A stretch of 64,000 nucleotides of DNA from Cannabis sativa (GCF_029168945.1 NW_026870043.1:8562501-8626500), one strand, 5' to 3'; counted from the stretch's first letter, positions 11,901 through 23,367 are shown. Numbers and translations are program-made. Notes: generated from the sequence alone by a model not told the origin.

Positions 11901-13721
11901 ATAGTCCAAGTGGATTTGGGTCACAGAATACTAAACTCAAATTCCATACATTAACATACAGTTTGAATCCATTGATAGAAAATGGATATTAAACACTTGT
12001 GAAAGTTGAACTATATTGTATTATGTAAATAGACATATAAAATCTCTATTTTGAATCTAAAATTTAAAGTCAAAGACTTAAATTTATACCAAATATACAA
12101 TGAGTAATGATTCTAGCTTAGACCACCACTACTAATCTAACTCTAAGTTTAATTTGCCTATAGTAAGCATAAGTAGGAGATTTCTAAGATCGAGGAATAT
12201 ATCATTTCGGGATAAAATGTCTAGATTATAGTCATCTGTGCCATTCAATTTCATAAAAGGCAATAGAATGACATTATAAGTAGATGAAAAGTAAAGGATA
12301 ATTTCGATTAAAAATAAGAATCCGACGATGTGCCAATTAGCGAGAGTCAAAGTTATTCTTATTTTTATAAACTTCTTCATTGTTTCATATTGTAAATGCC
12401 AGTCTAAGGTGTCATCTATTGATGAACAGCTCGATGTTGCATTTACAAATATTTATCTATCGAGATCTAACACTATTATGTTTGTTTAATGGATGACAAT
12501 CCATTAGGGATTTGTCCCATTAAAACAACAAGCCAAGTTAGACCAACAATGAAGATTCAAAATTTAAACTACAATTAATAACAGAAAAGAACATGGTTTA
12601 ATATAAATTCACACACAATTAAGAAATTATTAAGCATTTAGCAAGTAGGAATCACAAGCGAAAATACTAAAACATACAATCCTATATAATTTGCACGGTC
12701 TTCCACAAACTGATATCAGTGTCCCGTTTAGGCGAGAGTCAAAGATACTATCCATTGAATTGAGTTTTCAGCTCATCTAAAATGAAAAACATTCTAGCAA
12801 CCCTTTATTTAATCAAGATAAGAATCCACCGTTGTCCCGTTTAGGCGAGAGTCAAGGCCATTCTATCTTATGAGCTTCCACCATGGTTTCATACTTTTGT
12901 AAGTCTTACCAATAGTCGCTACCATTAGGGTGATCCATACTAAAAATAAAACACTTACAAAAATACTTATTTTTTGAGATCTACGGCGTTAAATTGCTAA
13001 TGAACGTTCTTCCATTAGGAAAGATTACTCACTAAAACAAGAACTATGTGGCACCAACAATAGAGATCGAATGTCCTCATAATAAAGCTCATTATTTACA
13101 GTGTATTTTCTTCTAATGTTTATTTTAATAAATTTATTTCAAAATATATATTTATTTAACTAAAATTTCTAATTTAGAATAAAATTCTAAATATAAATTC
13201 TAATTTAATATTTATAAAATTATACTTAGATGGATATGAAAATAAAATGAATTATTTCCATCTTAGTAATAATTTTCAATAAATATTTAGAAAATTATTC
13301 AATTTAAGTTGTATCAAAATTAATTTACAACTTAAATTTAATTTTCTATAAATATATATTGCATTTCAAAAATTAATGTATTTAAAATAGATACAATTTT
13401 CTAAAATGCTATAAAATAAAATAAAATAAACCCTAAAAAATTATTCTAATTTTATGTTGGTCCAAAATTAATTTTTCAACACAAATATAATTTTTCAATT
13501 TAATTAAATGTTTAAGAAAATTCAAGTATTTAAGTATCATGATGAAAATCAAATTAAATTTTAATTTTCTATTTAATTAAATATCACTAGAAAAATACTT
13601 CAAGCAAACAGATAATAACTATCTACACTTTCATTGATTAATTAATTATTTTTTAATTATAATATATTTTATTTCAATTATTTTTAATTAATCATTTAAA
13701 TGAAAAATATAACGATTAAAG
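11901..13721. other. Non-coding internal region of copia A with repeated GGCGAGAGTCAA motifs
   Basis: No open frame with a known domain. Three related blocks occur: GCGAGAGTCAAAG near 12340, GTCCCGTTTAGGCGAGAGTC near 12721-12740, and the same core near 12834-12855. Copia F has counterparts near 56715, 57090 and 57196. From 13090 onwards the sequence is very AT-rich. Confidence 0.6.
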
Positions 13722-15612
13722 TGTTGGGTTTCGTGCCCTAAATAAAACACGTTTCAATATAATCAGATTTACTAATTAATAAAGATCAGAAATCACATCT
13801 TATGTTGCATGGTTCACATGATTTATTTCATGATTATATATATAAGTTATATTAGGTCCAGAACATATGTATTTGTTCATGATTATAGTGTTGTCTGCAT
13901 AGTGGAATATAATCATGTTTATATGTTCGAAACTTTAATTCCCTGATTTGTCAGTTCACTGGATTTGGACTGGCATGATAATCACGATAGGTATGCTTAC
14001 ACCTTGGATAAGTGTTATGTCCTTTCCAGGGCATTGGCAAAGTTTACCAGTATCGGATGTATGGAGTATACATTTGAAGGGACCGATATTGAACTTTGAC
14101 TAGACATGATAAATTTACCGTAATATCTATTCAACTCAATATCACCTAGTTGATCCTAGATCAAATGATCTTAATCCTGATATGGTTAGGTTCGATCACA
14201 AGAGTCTTATTCATGTTCTCTGATTTGTTAGTTAAGCCTACTTTTTGGTCAGGGTGATACGTACATTTGGGGAACATGGTAGTACAATTGAGTTGGAGTG
14301 CTAAACATAGATATGGAATCTATAGCTTCTGTAGGTATTTAGAAGGGAAATGATGATTTCCTTCGAGCTTGCTAAATAGAGATAAATGATTGAGATGTCA
14401 TTTTAGTGATTATATTAATTCACTAAAATATCATTTATAGGTGGCAAGTGTTTTAAGGATAAAATACATTGAAAGGGTGTAACGGTAATTTTATCCCTAT
14501 GCAATATAGATCATCTATAGAGGATCATTGATTATTAGGATTATAACAATGGATAATTAATAGCGTATCTATATCGTGGAACGTATAGAGCGTTCTATAT
14601 AACTAAGAGTGTAATTCAAAGTTCTTTGCGTGGATACAACAAGGAATTAATAAGTCAGTGAATTTACCTGGTAAGTTCTGGATCTACTTATTGGAAGCTC
14701 AGTTATATAGGCCTGTGGTCCCCATACAAGTTTAGACCATACTGCTTGTAAGACTTAGTTAATTGATTTTAATTAATCAATTATAATTCTAAAATTAGAC
14801 TATGTGTAGTTTATGAATTTTCACTAAGCAAGGGCTTAAATGTGAAGTAAAGAGATTCTAGAGTTTATTTGTTAATTAAGAGACTTTGATTTGTCTAATT
14901 AATAAATATATTAAATTAAAATATTATTTAATAATTAATTTTTAGTTATAAATAATTCGAATTGGCATTTAAATCGTTAAATTGGAAAATTGGCGTTTTT
15001 GAGAAAATAAGATGGAAAAATTACAAAATGGCAAGATTGCAAAGTGGGGCCCAATCCAATACCCATGGGCGGCCACTGTGCATGATTTTACCATTTATTT
15101 GTCTAATATTTTAATGCTAATTAAATCTTACCTAAACCTAGGTGGTTACCTATAAATAGATAGTGATGGCTCACACTTAAAGATTGATGAAATTTCTTGT
15201 TTTCAAAAAAAAAAAAGTTGAGCCTCCTATTGCGTACCTAAGGCCGAAACCACCTTCTCTTCCTATTCTCTTCATAATTTCAAACCTTGAGTGATAGAGT
15301 GAGTGCCCACACACATCAAATGGTATCTCAGTCATAGTGTGTAAAACTCAGAAGAATTCAATCAACAAGAAGGAGAATGGGGCTCAAGAAGGAGAGAAAG
15401 AGATCCAATTTCAGATCTTGATAATGCTCTGCTACAAAAAGAAATCAAGGGCTAAAGATCTGAACGGAAGGAGTCATTATATTCCGGTACAATCAATTTA
15501 AGGTTTCTTAAACTTTATATGTGTTTATTTCATTGTTTTAGAAATTCATATTAGAATGTTAATGATACATACTTGTTAGTAAATCTAGGATCGTGGTAAA
15601 ATAATTCCAACA
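13722..15612 (+). repeat. Solo LTR of the copia family, plus orientation
   Basis: The LTR runs from TGTTGGGTTT to TTCCAACA, with no primer-binding site or polypurine tract beside it. It is flanked by TAAAG (13717-13721) and TTAAG (15613-15617), a 5-bp duplication with one mismatch. The bases outside it rejoin to match uninterrupted internal sequence of copia F near 62030, which supports insertion followed by LTR-LTR recombination. A TATAAATA box lies at 15151-15158. Confidence 0.85.
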
Positions 15613-16770
15613 TTAAGCTGGTCTAAAATTAAAATAAATAATTTTCAACTTTATTATATTTTCAAGAAAAATTAAAAATTTTTGCATTTAAATAAAAAAA
15701 ATGCAATTTTAAAATTTAAAAAAATGATTAATAAAAAAAATTAAAATATATATTGAAAATTATTCAAATTTAAGTTGTTCTGAAATTAAAATTTCCAACT
15801 TAAAATAACTCTCTATTTAATTAAATATTTTGAAAATAATAATATTTAAATATCAAGAATGAAATCAATTTAAATGTTTCATTTTCAATTTAATTAAATG
15901 TATTAAATACAAGAAATAAATAATCAAGTATAAAAGAAACTTAATTATTAATTCTAATTTAATACTAGAAAATATTCTTTATTTAAGTTGGTCAAAAATT
16001 ATTTAAAATAAATAATTAATTTTCAACTTGAAATATTTTCCTAATTAAATATTAAAAAATATAACTAGTCATTAGAAATAACTATCTAGAATATCTTTCA
16101 ATTAACTAAGTGTTTTTCTAAAATTAACTTTAAAATATTCAATGAAAAAATAAATTTCATACATTTTAAAAGTTAATTATGTTGCTAATTTAATTTTAAA
16201 TTAGGTTAGACTAATAAAATTAACCTAATACAATTATTTAAATAAGGTAAATGGACCTTCACAATTGGGGTAGTTCATGTGAGGGAGGGTTGGGTTCAGT
16301 ATGTCGTACTCACTGCTATTGGCTCCCTAACTCTAACACAAGGCCCAAAGGAGAGGAATTTAACCATTAAATAAATAATTCTTATTCATTGAATAAGTCC
16401 AATTCTAATTGAGCCTAAATAAAATTACTTATGTGAAATTTTATTTTAGCAACCTAGTCCATTAAATTACTTAAAACTTAAATGGGCTTCCTATATGCAT
16501 CTAAGCCCGAAAGCAAACATATAGGCTCACACAGGTCAAATGATTTGGATGGTCCCTATCATGTTACTAGGTTTACACAGATGAAAGAAGTACAAAATTT
16601 ACCTATTACAAATTATTTATAGGATCTATTGACAATTGGACATTGATTAAAATCACATCATTGGATCTATCAACAAGTTAATCACAACAATTTAGATCAA
16701 ATAAATAATAGGTTTGTTAAAAAAAGTTTTGAATAAACAATATAAATAAACAAACAATGTCCATGTAACA
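15613..16770. other. Internal region of copia A continued, with a conserved non-coding block
   Basis: AT-rich and non-coding. A GC-richer block at about 16250-16360 (CACAATTGGGGTAGTTCATG and onwards) recurs in copia D (45600-45722, opposite strand) and copia F (63036-63152). The next 200 bp also match D at 45200-45480. Element B interrupts the sequence at 16771. Confidence 0.6.
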
Positions 16771-17465
16771 TGTTGGCTTTGCTTTTAGCCAACGACAATG
16801 AGTCTTTTTGATAAGCGATAAACGATATGTCGTAATCAGAATATGTAAATAAAGCAATAATAAGAAGACACAGAAATTTTATAGAGGTTCAGCCCGAGCA
16901 GTTCGGTAATAGCCTAATCCTCGTTAGTTGTATTGACATAAGAATAAGGAAGAAGATTCCTTTTCTTATAGCTCTTACAATAATATCTCTGAATATACAA
17001 TTCTTAGATAGCCTTAGCTTATAGCGTTTCGACGTATAATCTCTGTTTACAGTTTTTCGATCTTGTCCCTTGCCCAGTGAACATTCCTCACTATTTATAG
17101 GGCAGGAAACTTGAGGAGGAAGAGTTTCCTCTCTCTTTATAATGCGCATAAACAGAAAGATCGTGTGATCATTGCTGAATGCTTGGATCGTGGGATTGAG
17201 GCTGAATACACCGATAGTGGGATCGTGTGTATGCCACATCCACGCAAGTTGATCCCTGAGTTATAGGGATTAAGCTGGTGACTCACGAAGTGCTTGGTTG
17301 AATTTGCTAAGCGTTACTCATTCGGCACGGCTCGTTGAGTATTCCATTATGGACATGCCAGCGAGGCATCCTGCTCGGCATGTTGATCCGACCAGGTGCT
17401 CTTAGAAGATGCCACGTGTCACCATTCTTGTGATGCCACGTCAGAGTGCCAATTTTGGGATAACA
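16771..17465 (-). repeat. 3' LTR of element B
   Basis: 695 bp, from TGTTGGCTTT to GGGATAACA (TGTTATCCC to AAGCCAACA on its own strand). A TATAAATAG box on the minus strand lies at 17091-17099, giving the sense promoter. It differs clearly from the T2 LTR but has the same size class and a similar start. Confidence 0.75.
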
Positions 17466-17543
17466 TTTTCCCCCCAAGTCTGTGCGGGACCTCCAAGGTT
17501 GCGTATAGACTTATTCCGAGCTGGCTCTGCCTTTAAAAGGGGA

Positions 17544-17768
17544 CACGTGTCGAGCATGACCCTTCGAGACTCGATGTGAAGTTAACTGGGCGTCCCTTCG
17601 ATTTTCGGCTAATTAATGCTCTGACGATTAATATTTTAAAAATCCAAATTTCTCTCTCCACAGCTGACGGTTGCACTCGATTATTTTGATTTCCCATATT
17701 TGCTTTCAAGACGGGAAGTCGAGGCGTCTAAGGTTCCTTTACGTACAGTTACCCTTTTCCCTATAAAT
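17544..17768 (+). promoter_or_regulatory. Candidate promoter of the element B antisense gene
   Basis: A CACGTG G-box core lies at 17544-17549 and a clear TATA box (CTATAAATG) at 17761-17769. The TATA box stands about 150 bp before a splice donor and about 515 bp before the ATG. It points away from the LTR, opposite to gag-pol. That it is used as a promoter is inference from spacing. Confidence 0.55.
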
Positions 17769-17918
17769 GCTTGGAGTACTGGCATATTACCCCATTTCAT
17801 CACCCTTCGTTGTTAAGCAAAGTTCAGAGCAAAAAGAGAAAGCTTTCAGGCTTCAAAGTTGCTGAAGAGTTTACAGACGATTTCTGGCTTGCTTGAACCC
17901 GGACACTTGAATCTTTGA

Positions 17919-18279
17919 GTAAGTTTCTGATTCCCTTTATGTTTTTCCTTTGCATGCTTGTGCTTTGAATGCAACTATGCTGTAGAAAGAACACCGTAGG
18001 AAACCCTAGGGTTTGAAACTTCTGCGACTCTTCTTTTCGATGTCCTTGTGTTAGCTTTCAGCCGTAAGGCTCGTTTTAGAACTGCATTGCGTCTATTTTC
18101 CATTCTGCTTTTTTCAAGCTTCATGAACTTTTTTGCCTTAACTCAAGAAAAACTTTTTGGCTTCTTGAGCTTAGACTTTTCTCTTAACATGATCGTGTTG
18201 GGTACTCCTGGTCGGCACATTTTCTTGTTTTTCGCTTGATACTCCGTCCAACACTCATCTTGCGTGTTGTCTTTTGTAG
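17919..18279 (+). other. Candidate 5'UTR intron of the element B antisense gene
   Basis: Donor GTAAGTTTCT begins at 17919 and acceptor TTTTGTAG ends at 18279, immediately before the ATG at 18280. Length is 361 bp and the sequence is T-rich, as plant introns are. T2 shows a 356-bp intron with the same donor string GTAAGTTTCT, also ending exactly at the ATG. Confidence 0.65.
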
Positions 18280-19140
18280 ATGAACCCAAGTGAGTCTTGG
18301 GAGCCCGAGCATGAAATAGACCAGGAGCTGCTTCAACTTCTGCACGAAGTCCATCCTCGTCTTCGTGCTAGTCCTTCTTCAGAAGAAGGATATTCTTCTG
18401 ATTTCGTACCCAGCCATAGAATGATGGCTCGTACTAAGAAGACTACGCATCTGGCTGACGCTTCTGACCCCCAGGTGGCTCGGCTGGCCACTCTGCCCGA
18501 CGCCGAACAGGATTTGGAGGTCCCAATGGAGGAGGACCGTGAGCGGGACGCTGACGTCCAGGAAGTTGAGGAGCTGGACAAGGCCCGTCCGGACAGGCCT
18601 CCCGCGACTGAGGGAGAGGAAGAGATTGAACCCCCTAACTGTGGGGAGTACAATGAGGTTGGGCAACAAGTTGATGCTGACGGGGATTTCCTGGTTGCGG
18701 GCGTTGATTACGTCAATGAGGAGCTTGCTGAGGCGGTTCCTCATAGGAGGTAGGGTGCCTTGGGCGCCAGGTTGGTGAGTCCTCTGTCCAAGATTTCGGA
18801 GGCACGCCTTCGCACTCTCGACCAGGACAGATACCTGGGCGAGCTGGACTGCTACATTCCCGCCCACGACAATCGCGCTACAAACCCTGATAAGGGGATG
18901 TGCGCCTGGTCGAGGGCTCACGGCCAGCAAGGGGCGCTGATGCCCTTGCACAAGTATTTCCGTGATGTGGCAGACTTCTTCAGCCTCTGCCCAGCTTAGA
19001 TTACTCCCAAGGGCATTAAGTATTTGTCCGCTCTCTGCGTCCTCTATGCTTCCCAGAGATGGGGTGCTCCTTCTCCCCACGAGGTCGCTTGGTTCTTTGA
19101 CCTGAAGTCTACCCCCAAGCAAGGCAGGTCGGGGTATTTT
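18280..19140 (+). pseudogene. Antisense ORF of element B (putative gypsy-type transposon domain), truncated
   Basis: A single frame of 287 codons runs from the ATG to the copia insertion, broken by two TAG codons at 18751-18753 and 18997-18999. Both could come from CAG by C-to-T change. The N-terminus is acidic (about residues 1-155). The following domain matches the T2 antisense protein: LMPLHKYFRDVADFF then [19 protein letters not shown], beside LPLQDYFIYFLVF and SARGWGSPSPAEILYFYEL in T2. This is the plant 'putative gypsy-type transposon' family, found antisense in Tat elements, with no proven function. The rest of the gene is lost. Confidence 0.75.
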
Positions 19141-21029
19141 TGTTGGGTTTTATGCCCTAAATAAAACTCATTTCATATAATCAGATTTACTTATTAATAA
19201 AGATCAGAAATAACATTTTATGTTGCATGGTTCACATGATTTATTTCATGATTATATGTATATAATGTATGAATTCTTTTTTTTTTAAGTCCAGAACATA
19301 TGAGTTTGTTAAAGATTATAGTGTTTTCAGCACAGTGGAATATAATCTTAATTATATGTTCAAAAGTTTATTCCCTGATTTGTCAGAACACTGGATTTAG
19401 ACTGACATGGTATAATCAGCGATAGGTATTCGTACACCTTGGAAAAGTTTTATGTCCTTTCTAGGACATTGGCAAAGTTTACCAGTATCGAATGTATGGA
19501 GTATACATCGGAAAGGACCGATATTGAACTTTGATTAGATATATTAAAACTTACCGTAATATCTATTCAATTCAATATCACCTGTTGATCCTAGATCAAA
19601 TGATCTTAATCCTAATATGGTTAGGTTCAATCTCAAGAGTGTTATCCGTGTTCTTTGATTTGTTAGTTAAACCTACTTTTGGGTCAGGGTGATACGTAAA
19701 TTTTGGGAACACGGTAGTGCAATTGAGTGGGAGCGCTAACATAAATATGGAATCTATAGCTTCTATCTGGCGAATAGAAAGTAAAGGATGATTTCCTTCG
19801 AGCTTAACCAAACGAAAATAAATGGTGGAGATCTCATTTCACTTAGCTGAAATATCATTTATACAGGGTTAAGTGTTTTAAGGATAAAATATATTGTAGG
19901 GTGTTACGGTAATTTAATCCCTTTACAGTGTAAATCATCTATATAGAGGATCATTGATCACATGAGGGTTATAATAATGGATAACTAATGACGTGTCTAT
20001 ATCATGGAACATATAGAGCGTTCTATATGACTGAGAGTGCAATTCCAAGTTCTAATTGTTGATTCAATGAGGAATTAATAAGTTAGGGAATTTACTTGGT
20101 AAATTTAGTTTGACTTATTGGAAGCTCGGTTATATAGACCCATGGTCCCCATACTAGTTGAGACCATACTGCTTGTAAGACTCAGTTAATTGATTTTAAT
20201 TAATAAATTAAAATTCTAAAGTTAGACTATGTCTACTTTGTGAATTTTCACTAAGCAAGGGTAAAACAGAAAATAGAGAGTTTAAAGGGTATATTTATTA
20301 ATTGAGAAACTTTGATTAGTTTTTATTAATAAATAAAAATAAATGACAATATATTATTTAATAATTAATTATAGTTATTAAATAATTAGATTTGACATTT
20401 ATGTAGTTGAAAGAGAGAATTGGCAATATTTGAGAAAATGGGAAACTAGAAATGATGAAATAGGAAAGTTGTGGAAGGCTTGTGTTTCCTCAATACATGG
20501 CCGGCCACCTTTACTCCTATTTATCATTTTATTTTTCATTTTTAAATGCCAAATAATTCAACTTTAACCCTATGTGGTATTCTATAAATTTAAGGTAAAG
20601 GCTTCCGTTTTGATACACACTTTACTGTTTATTCTCTAAAACACTATGAAGTCGCCACTCTCTCTCTTTCTTTCTTCTCTGTTTTCAATAATCCTTGAGT
20701 GATGAGTAGTGCCCACACACATCAAGTGGTATCTCAATCATAGTATGTAAGCTTATGGAAATTCTGCATCAAAGAAGGAGAAAAGAAGATCCAGATTCAG
20801 ATCTTGATTATGCTCTGCTACAGAAAGGAATCAAGGGCTAGAGATCTGAATGGAAGGAGTCATATTATTCCGCTGCACCCACTGTAAGATTTTCTTAACT
20901 TTATATGTGTTTATTTTCATTGTTTTAGAATTCATATTAGGGTGTTAATCAAACATACTTGTTAGTAAATCTAGATCCTGGTAAAATAATTTCCAACAAC
21001 TGGTGTCAGAGCCAGGTTAATGATTTACT
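19141..21029 (+). mobile_element. Copia element C: LTR, primer-binding site and 16 bp of leader
   Basis: A complete 1,858-bp LTR (19141-20998, TGTTGGGTTT to TTCCAACA) inserted in the B antisense ORF. The primer-binding site follows at 21001. After only 16 more bases a second LTR of the same family begins (21030), so the C internal region is not seen. Either D inserted in the C leader, or the internal part was deleted by recombination. Confidence 0.8.
21001..21013 (+). promoter_or_regulatory. Primer-binding site of copia C, initiator Met-tRNA
   Basis: TGGTGTCAGAGCC lies two bases after the LTR. It differs by one base from TGGTATCAGAGCC, the complement of the 3' end of plant initiator Met-tRNA used by most plant copia elements. 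Confidence 0.8.
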
Positions 21030-22230
21030 TGTTGGGTTTTATGCCCTAAATAAAACTCATTTCAATATAAAAAGATTTACTTATTAATATAGATCAGAAA
21101 TAACATTTAATGTTGCATGGTTCATGTAAAGCCCGCTTAGTTAATTTGGAAATTATCAGTTAATTGTGATTAATTATGAGATTATTTATAGCTATTTAAA
21201 TAATCTATTATACTGTTATTTATGGAATTCAGAAATGCATGATTATGTCATCAGTAGTTTTTCATATTTTGCATTTCCGGTGTCCGGTATTTTGGAACTC
21301 GGCGTTTGGCTCAGTAGAAATCACAACTTAGTATGTTAGTAATTTGGGGACGGGTTTTAGACATTGGGAATGTCGGGAATGGCCAGGAATTTAGAATTTC
21401 CCAAAAATACCCCTTTAGTATGATTTATGTGATTTTATGGTGGAGGGGCAAAATGGTCTTTTTGCCCCATTAGTATTTTGTCTTCTAGTGAAATTATTAA
21501 TGAAAAAGAAATGTTTAATTGTTTAATTGTTGGCTGAATAAAATGGAATTATATGGCTTTTATTTCATTTTTCACAAACTTAGAAAAAAATTGCATTTTC
21601 TCAAAGAAAACTCTCTCAAAACTCCCTCTCTCTTTTCGGCCATTTGGGGCAGCAAGAAGGGTGATTTTTCCTCTTCATTTTCAAGTGATTTTCAGCTAGT
21701 TAGAGTGTTCTTAATTGAGGTAATTCTTGTCTAGCTTTCTTTCTTTATTTTCCTTAAATTTTGATGTAAAAGTTGGGTAATGCATGATGAATTCTGTTGA
21801 TGTTGCTGCTGTAAGTTGTCTTGATTTTTATAGTTTAAAGCTTGTTAGATTAGGGTTGTTTAATGGGTTTTGAAAGCATGCTAGATAGGTTGTGCAAAGC
21901 TTGAAATTTTCTATGCAAAATGTGTGATTTTGATGAAATATTGTGTAATCTGTTACTATGTTGTTGCTGTTGTTCTTGTGTGTTTTCAGAAGCTTATTCA
22001 TGCTTAGTTAAGTAGAATTAACCAGGTTTTATTGCATGTTTGTGGGTTTTGCTCAAGTTTGAGTTTAGAACTCAAAGCTTGAGCTTTAATGGTGAATTTT
22101 GGTTCTGTGGTTTCTGGGTTAGTTTGTTGCTTTAGATTTGTTCTTTGGGGTGTTTAGAGCAGGTCTGGAAGGTTTGGAACCAATTGGGTTTGATTTGGTT
22201 GAGTTAGGAATTTTTGAAAAATTCCTGCGA

Positions 22231-22322
22231 GGAACCGGAATTCCGCTTGTGCAACCGGAATTCCGGATGGGTGTCCGAGAATTCCAAACCGGAATTCGGT
22301 TAGGCAACCGGTCTACCGGTTG
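22231..22322. repeat. Cluster of CCGGAATTCCGG-like palindromes in the Tekay LTR
   Basis: Perfect or near-perfect palindromes centred on GAATTC (AACCGGAATTCCG, AACCGGAATTCCGG, AAACCGGAATTCGG), then ACCGGTCTACCGGT. The 3' LTR keeps two units at 29421-29460 and has lost the rest. G3 keeps two at about 60860-60900. Confidence 0.8.
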
Positions 22323-22654
22323 GGGAATTTTTCCGAACCCGTGTTTTCCTCGTTTTTATGTTTTTAGGGGTATTGCCATGCTTTTTATCGATAGGGAAAC
22401 TTTTAGTTCTTAGTTTAAGTCCCCGGGAAGTGATTTAGCGTATCACTTATAGCGTTGTGATTTTTATGGTTTAGGAGCCAGTAATCCGCCGCTCAGCTTC
22501 GCCGGCCAAAGTTGACCAAGACACCTGAAATCGGAATCCAGGTAAGATTAGTATAACAGTATGCATATGTAGATTACATGTTTAGCGTGCATGTAGGAAG
22601 CCTGCTAGATTACATTAGTTATGTATATAGGCTTCGAACCATCCAACCCTGTCA

Positions 22655-22945
22655 CGTCGGTACAGGCTGGAGTATGACCAGCAGCCGGAGTATGACCGGT
22701 TCGACCGATGAGGCTGACATTTGGTTGGTGGTTCAGTGCTATTGACCTATCCCGTCGGTACAGGCTGGAGTATGACCAAGAATGAGTATGACCGGCTCGA
22801 CCGATCAGAGGATACTTGTCAATAGTACCGTCCCCCGAACGTTCAAAACTCGCACCATGTTGGACATGGCGAAGTGGCTCGGCACCATGTTGGACATGGC
22901 AAGGTGGCGGGACTCGGCATCGTGTTGGACACGGCGGTTAGAATT
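22655..22945 (+). repeat. Minisatellite-like repeats in the Tekay LTR
   Basis: GGAGTATGACC occurs about four times in two larger units that each end in TCGACCGAT. Three copies of a 19-base unit follow, two of them CACCATGTTGGACATGGC and one a variant. Corresponding regions: 29785-30065, 61235-61515 and, expanded, 50870-51290. Confidence 0.75.
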
Positions 22946-23354
22946 ATGTATGATATTATTATGCTTTTCTTACCGAGTCCGTCGACTCACGCGCTTACGT
23001 TTATGTGTAGGTAAAGGCAAGGCTATAGCTGATGGATCGTGAGCGAGCTTATGAGATTGTACATGTCGGGGCGGTTAGGCCTGGAGCGTACGATCCTCGG
23101 GACAGCAAGGCTGAATTTTTGTAACTGGTCGTTAGACGACTTTTAATTTTATGTAATAGTTAAACAGCTAAAACTTTTGTAAATGATTTTATAAATCGGG
23201 ATCCCGAGTCTTTTGTAATATGGTTTATAAGTTTAATTAAAAAGCAAAATTTTAATTAATCACGTTTTTCCATAAACCTCGTTGATTAGCAACGAGCTGC
23301 ACAGTACGTTTGAAAATCACGTAATACGCCTAAGTTAGTTAGGGTGTTTCAATT

Positions 23355-23367
23355 TGGTATCGTAGCC
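23355..23367 (+). promoter_or_regulatory. Primer-binding site of Tekay G1
   Basis: TGGTATCGTAGCC starts three bases after the LTR. It matches the initiator Met-tRNA site TGGTATCAGAGCC at all but two positions. Plant chromoviruses normally use this tRNA. Confidence 0.65.

Larger units (their letters stand above)
8413..16770 (-). mobile_element. Ty1/copia element A, minus orientation, 5' part not present
   Basis: The left boundary is an LTR end (TGTTGGAAATATTTTAAC) inside the T1 antisense ORF. The LTR is followed by a polypurine tract on the minus strand, decayed pol and a long AT-rich internal region. The internal region matches copia D (44732-47135), E and F. It is interrupted by a solo LTR (13722-15612) and cut at 16771 by Tat element B. 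The five bases before the left end are AAGCC; the partner duplication is not found in the window. Confidence 0.8.
16771..19140 (-). mobile_element. Tat/Retand-type gypsy element B, minus orientation, 3' end only
   Basis: An LTR (16771-17465) is followed by CCCCCCAAG, the complement of a CTTGGGGGG polypurine tract like that of T2 at 43961-43977. Beyond it, on the plus strand, lies the start of an antisense gene related to the T2 antisense gene. The element is cut at 19141 by copia C, and no gag or pol of B is seen in the window. Bases before the left end are TAACA; the partner duplication is not found. Confidence 0.8.
21125..23351 (+). repeat. 5' LTR of Tekay G1
   Basis: Runs from TGTAAAGCCC to GGGTGTTTCA. 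It contains the palindrome cluster at 22231-22322 and a minisatellite-like region at about 22655-22945 that vary between copies. A 71-codon open frame in the AT-rich half (21519) recurs at the same place in the 3' LTR and has no known domain. Confidence 0.92.

Noticed and set aside
8413..16770. A LARD (large non-coding derivative) instead of a decayed copia element
   Set aside because: The minus strand keeps an integrase box, an RT C-terminal block and an RNase H block in copia order, so the family descends from a coding copia element, although it is non-autonomous now.
18379..19122. A 247-codon minus-strand frame
   Set aside because: It is the shadow of the antisense ORF of element B, whose plus-strand frame has a recognisable domain and a promoter/intron context.
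21001..21013. A tRNA gene fragment
   Set aside because: Only the 3'-terminal complement of initiator Met-tRNA is present, directly after an LTR, as expected for a primer-binding site.
21519..21734. A 71-codon open frame repeated at 28709-28924
   Set aside because: Both copies are at the same place in the two LTRs of G1. The frame is in AT-rich LTR sequence, has no known domain and is absent from the G3 LTR, so the repeat reflects the LTRs and not a gene.
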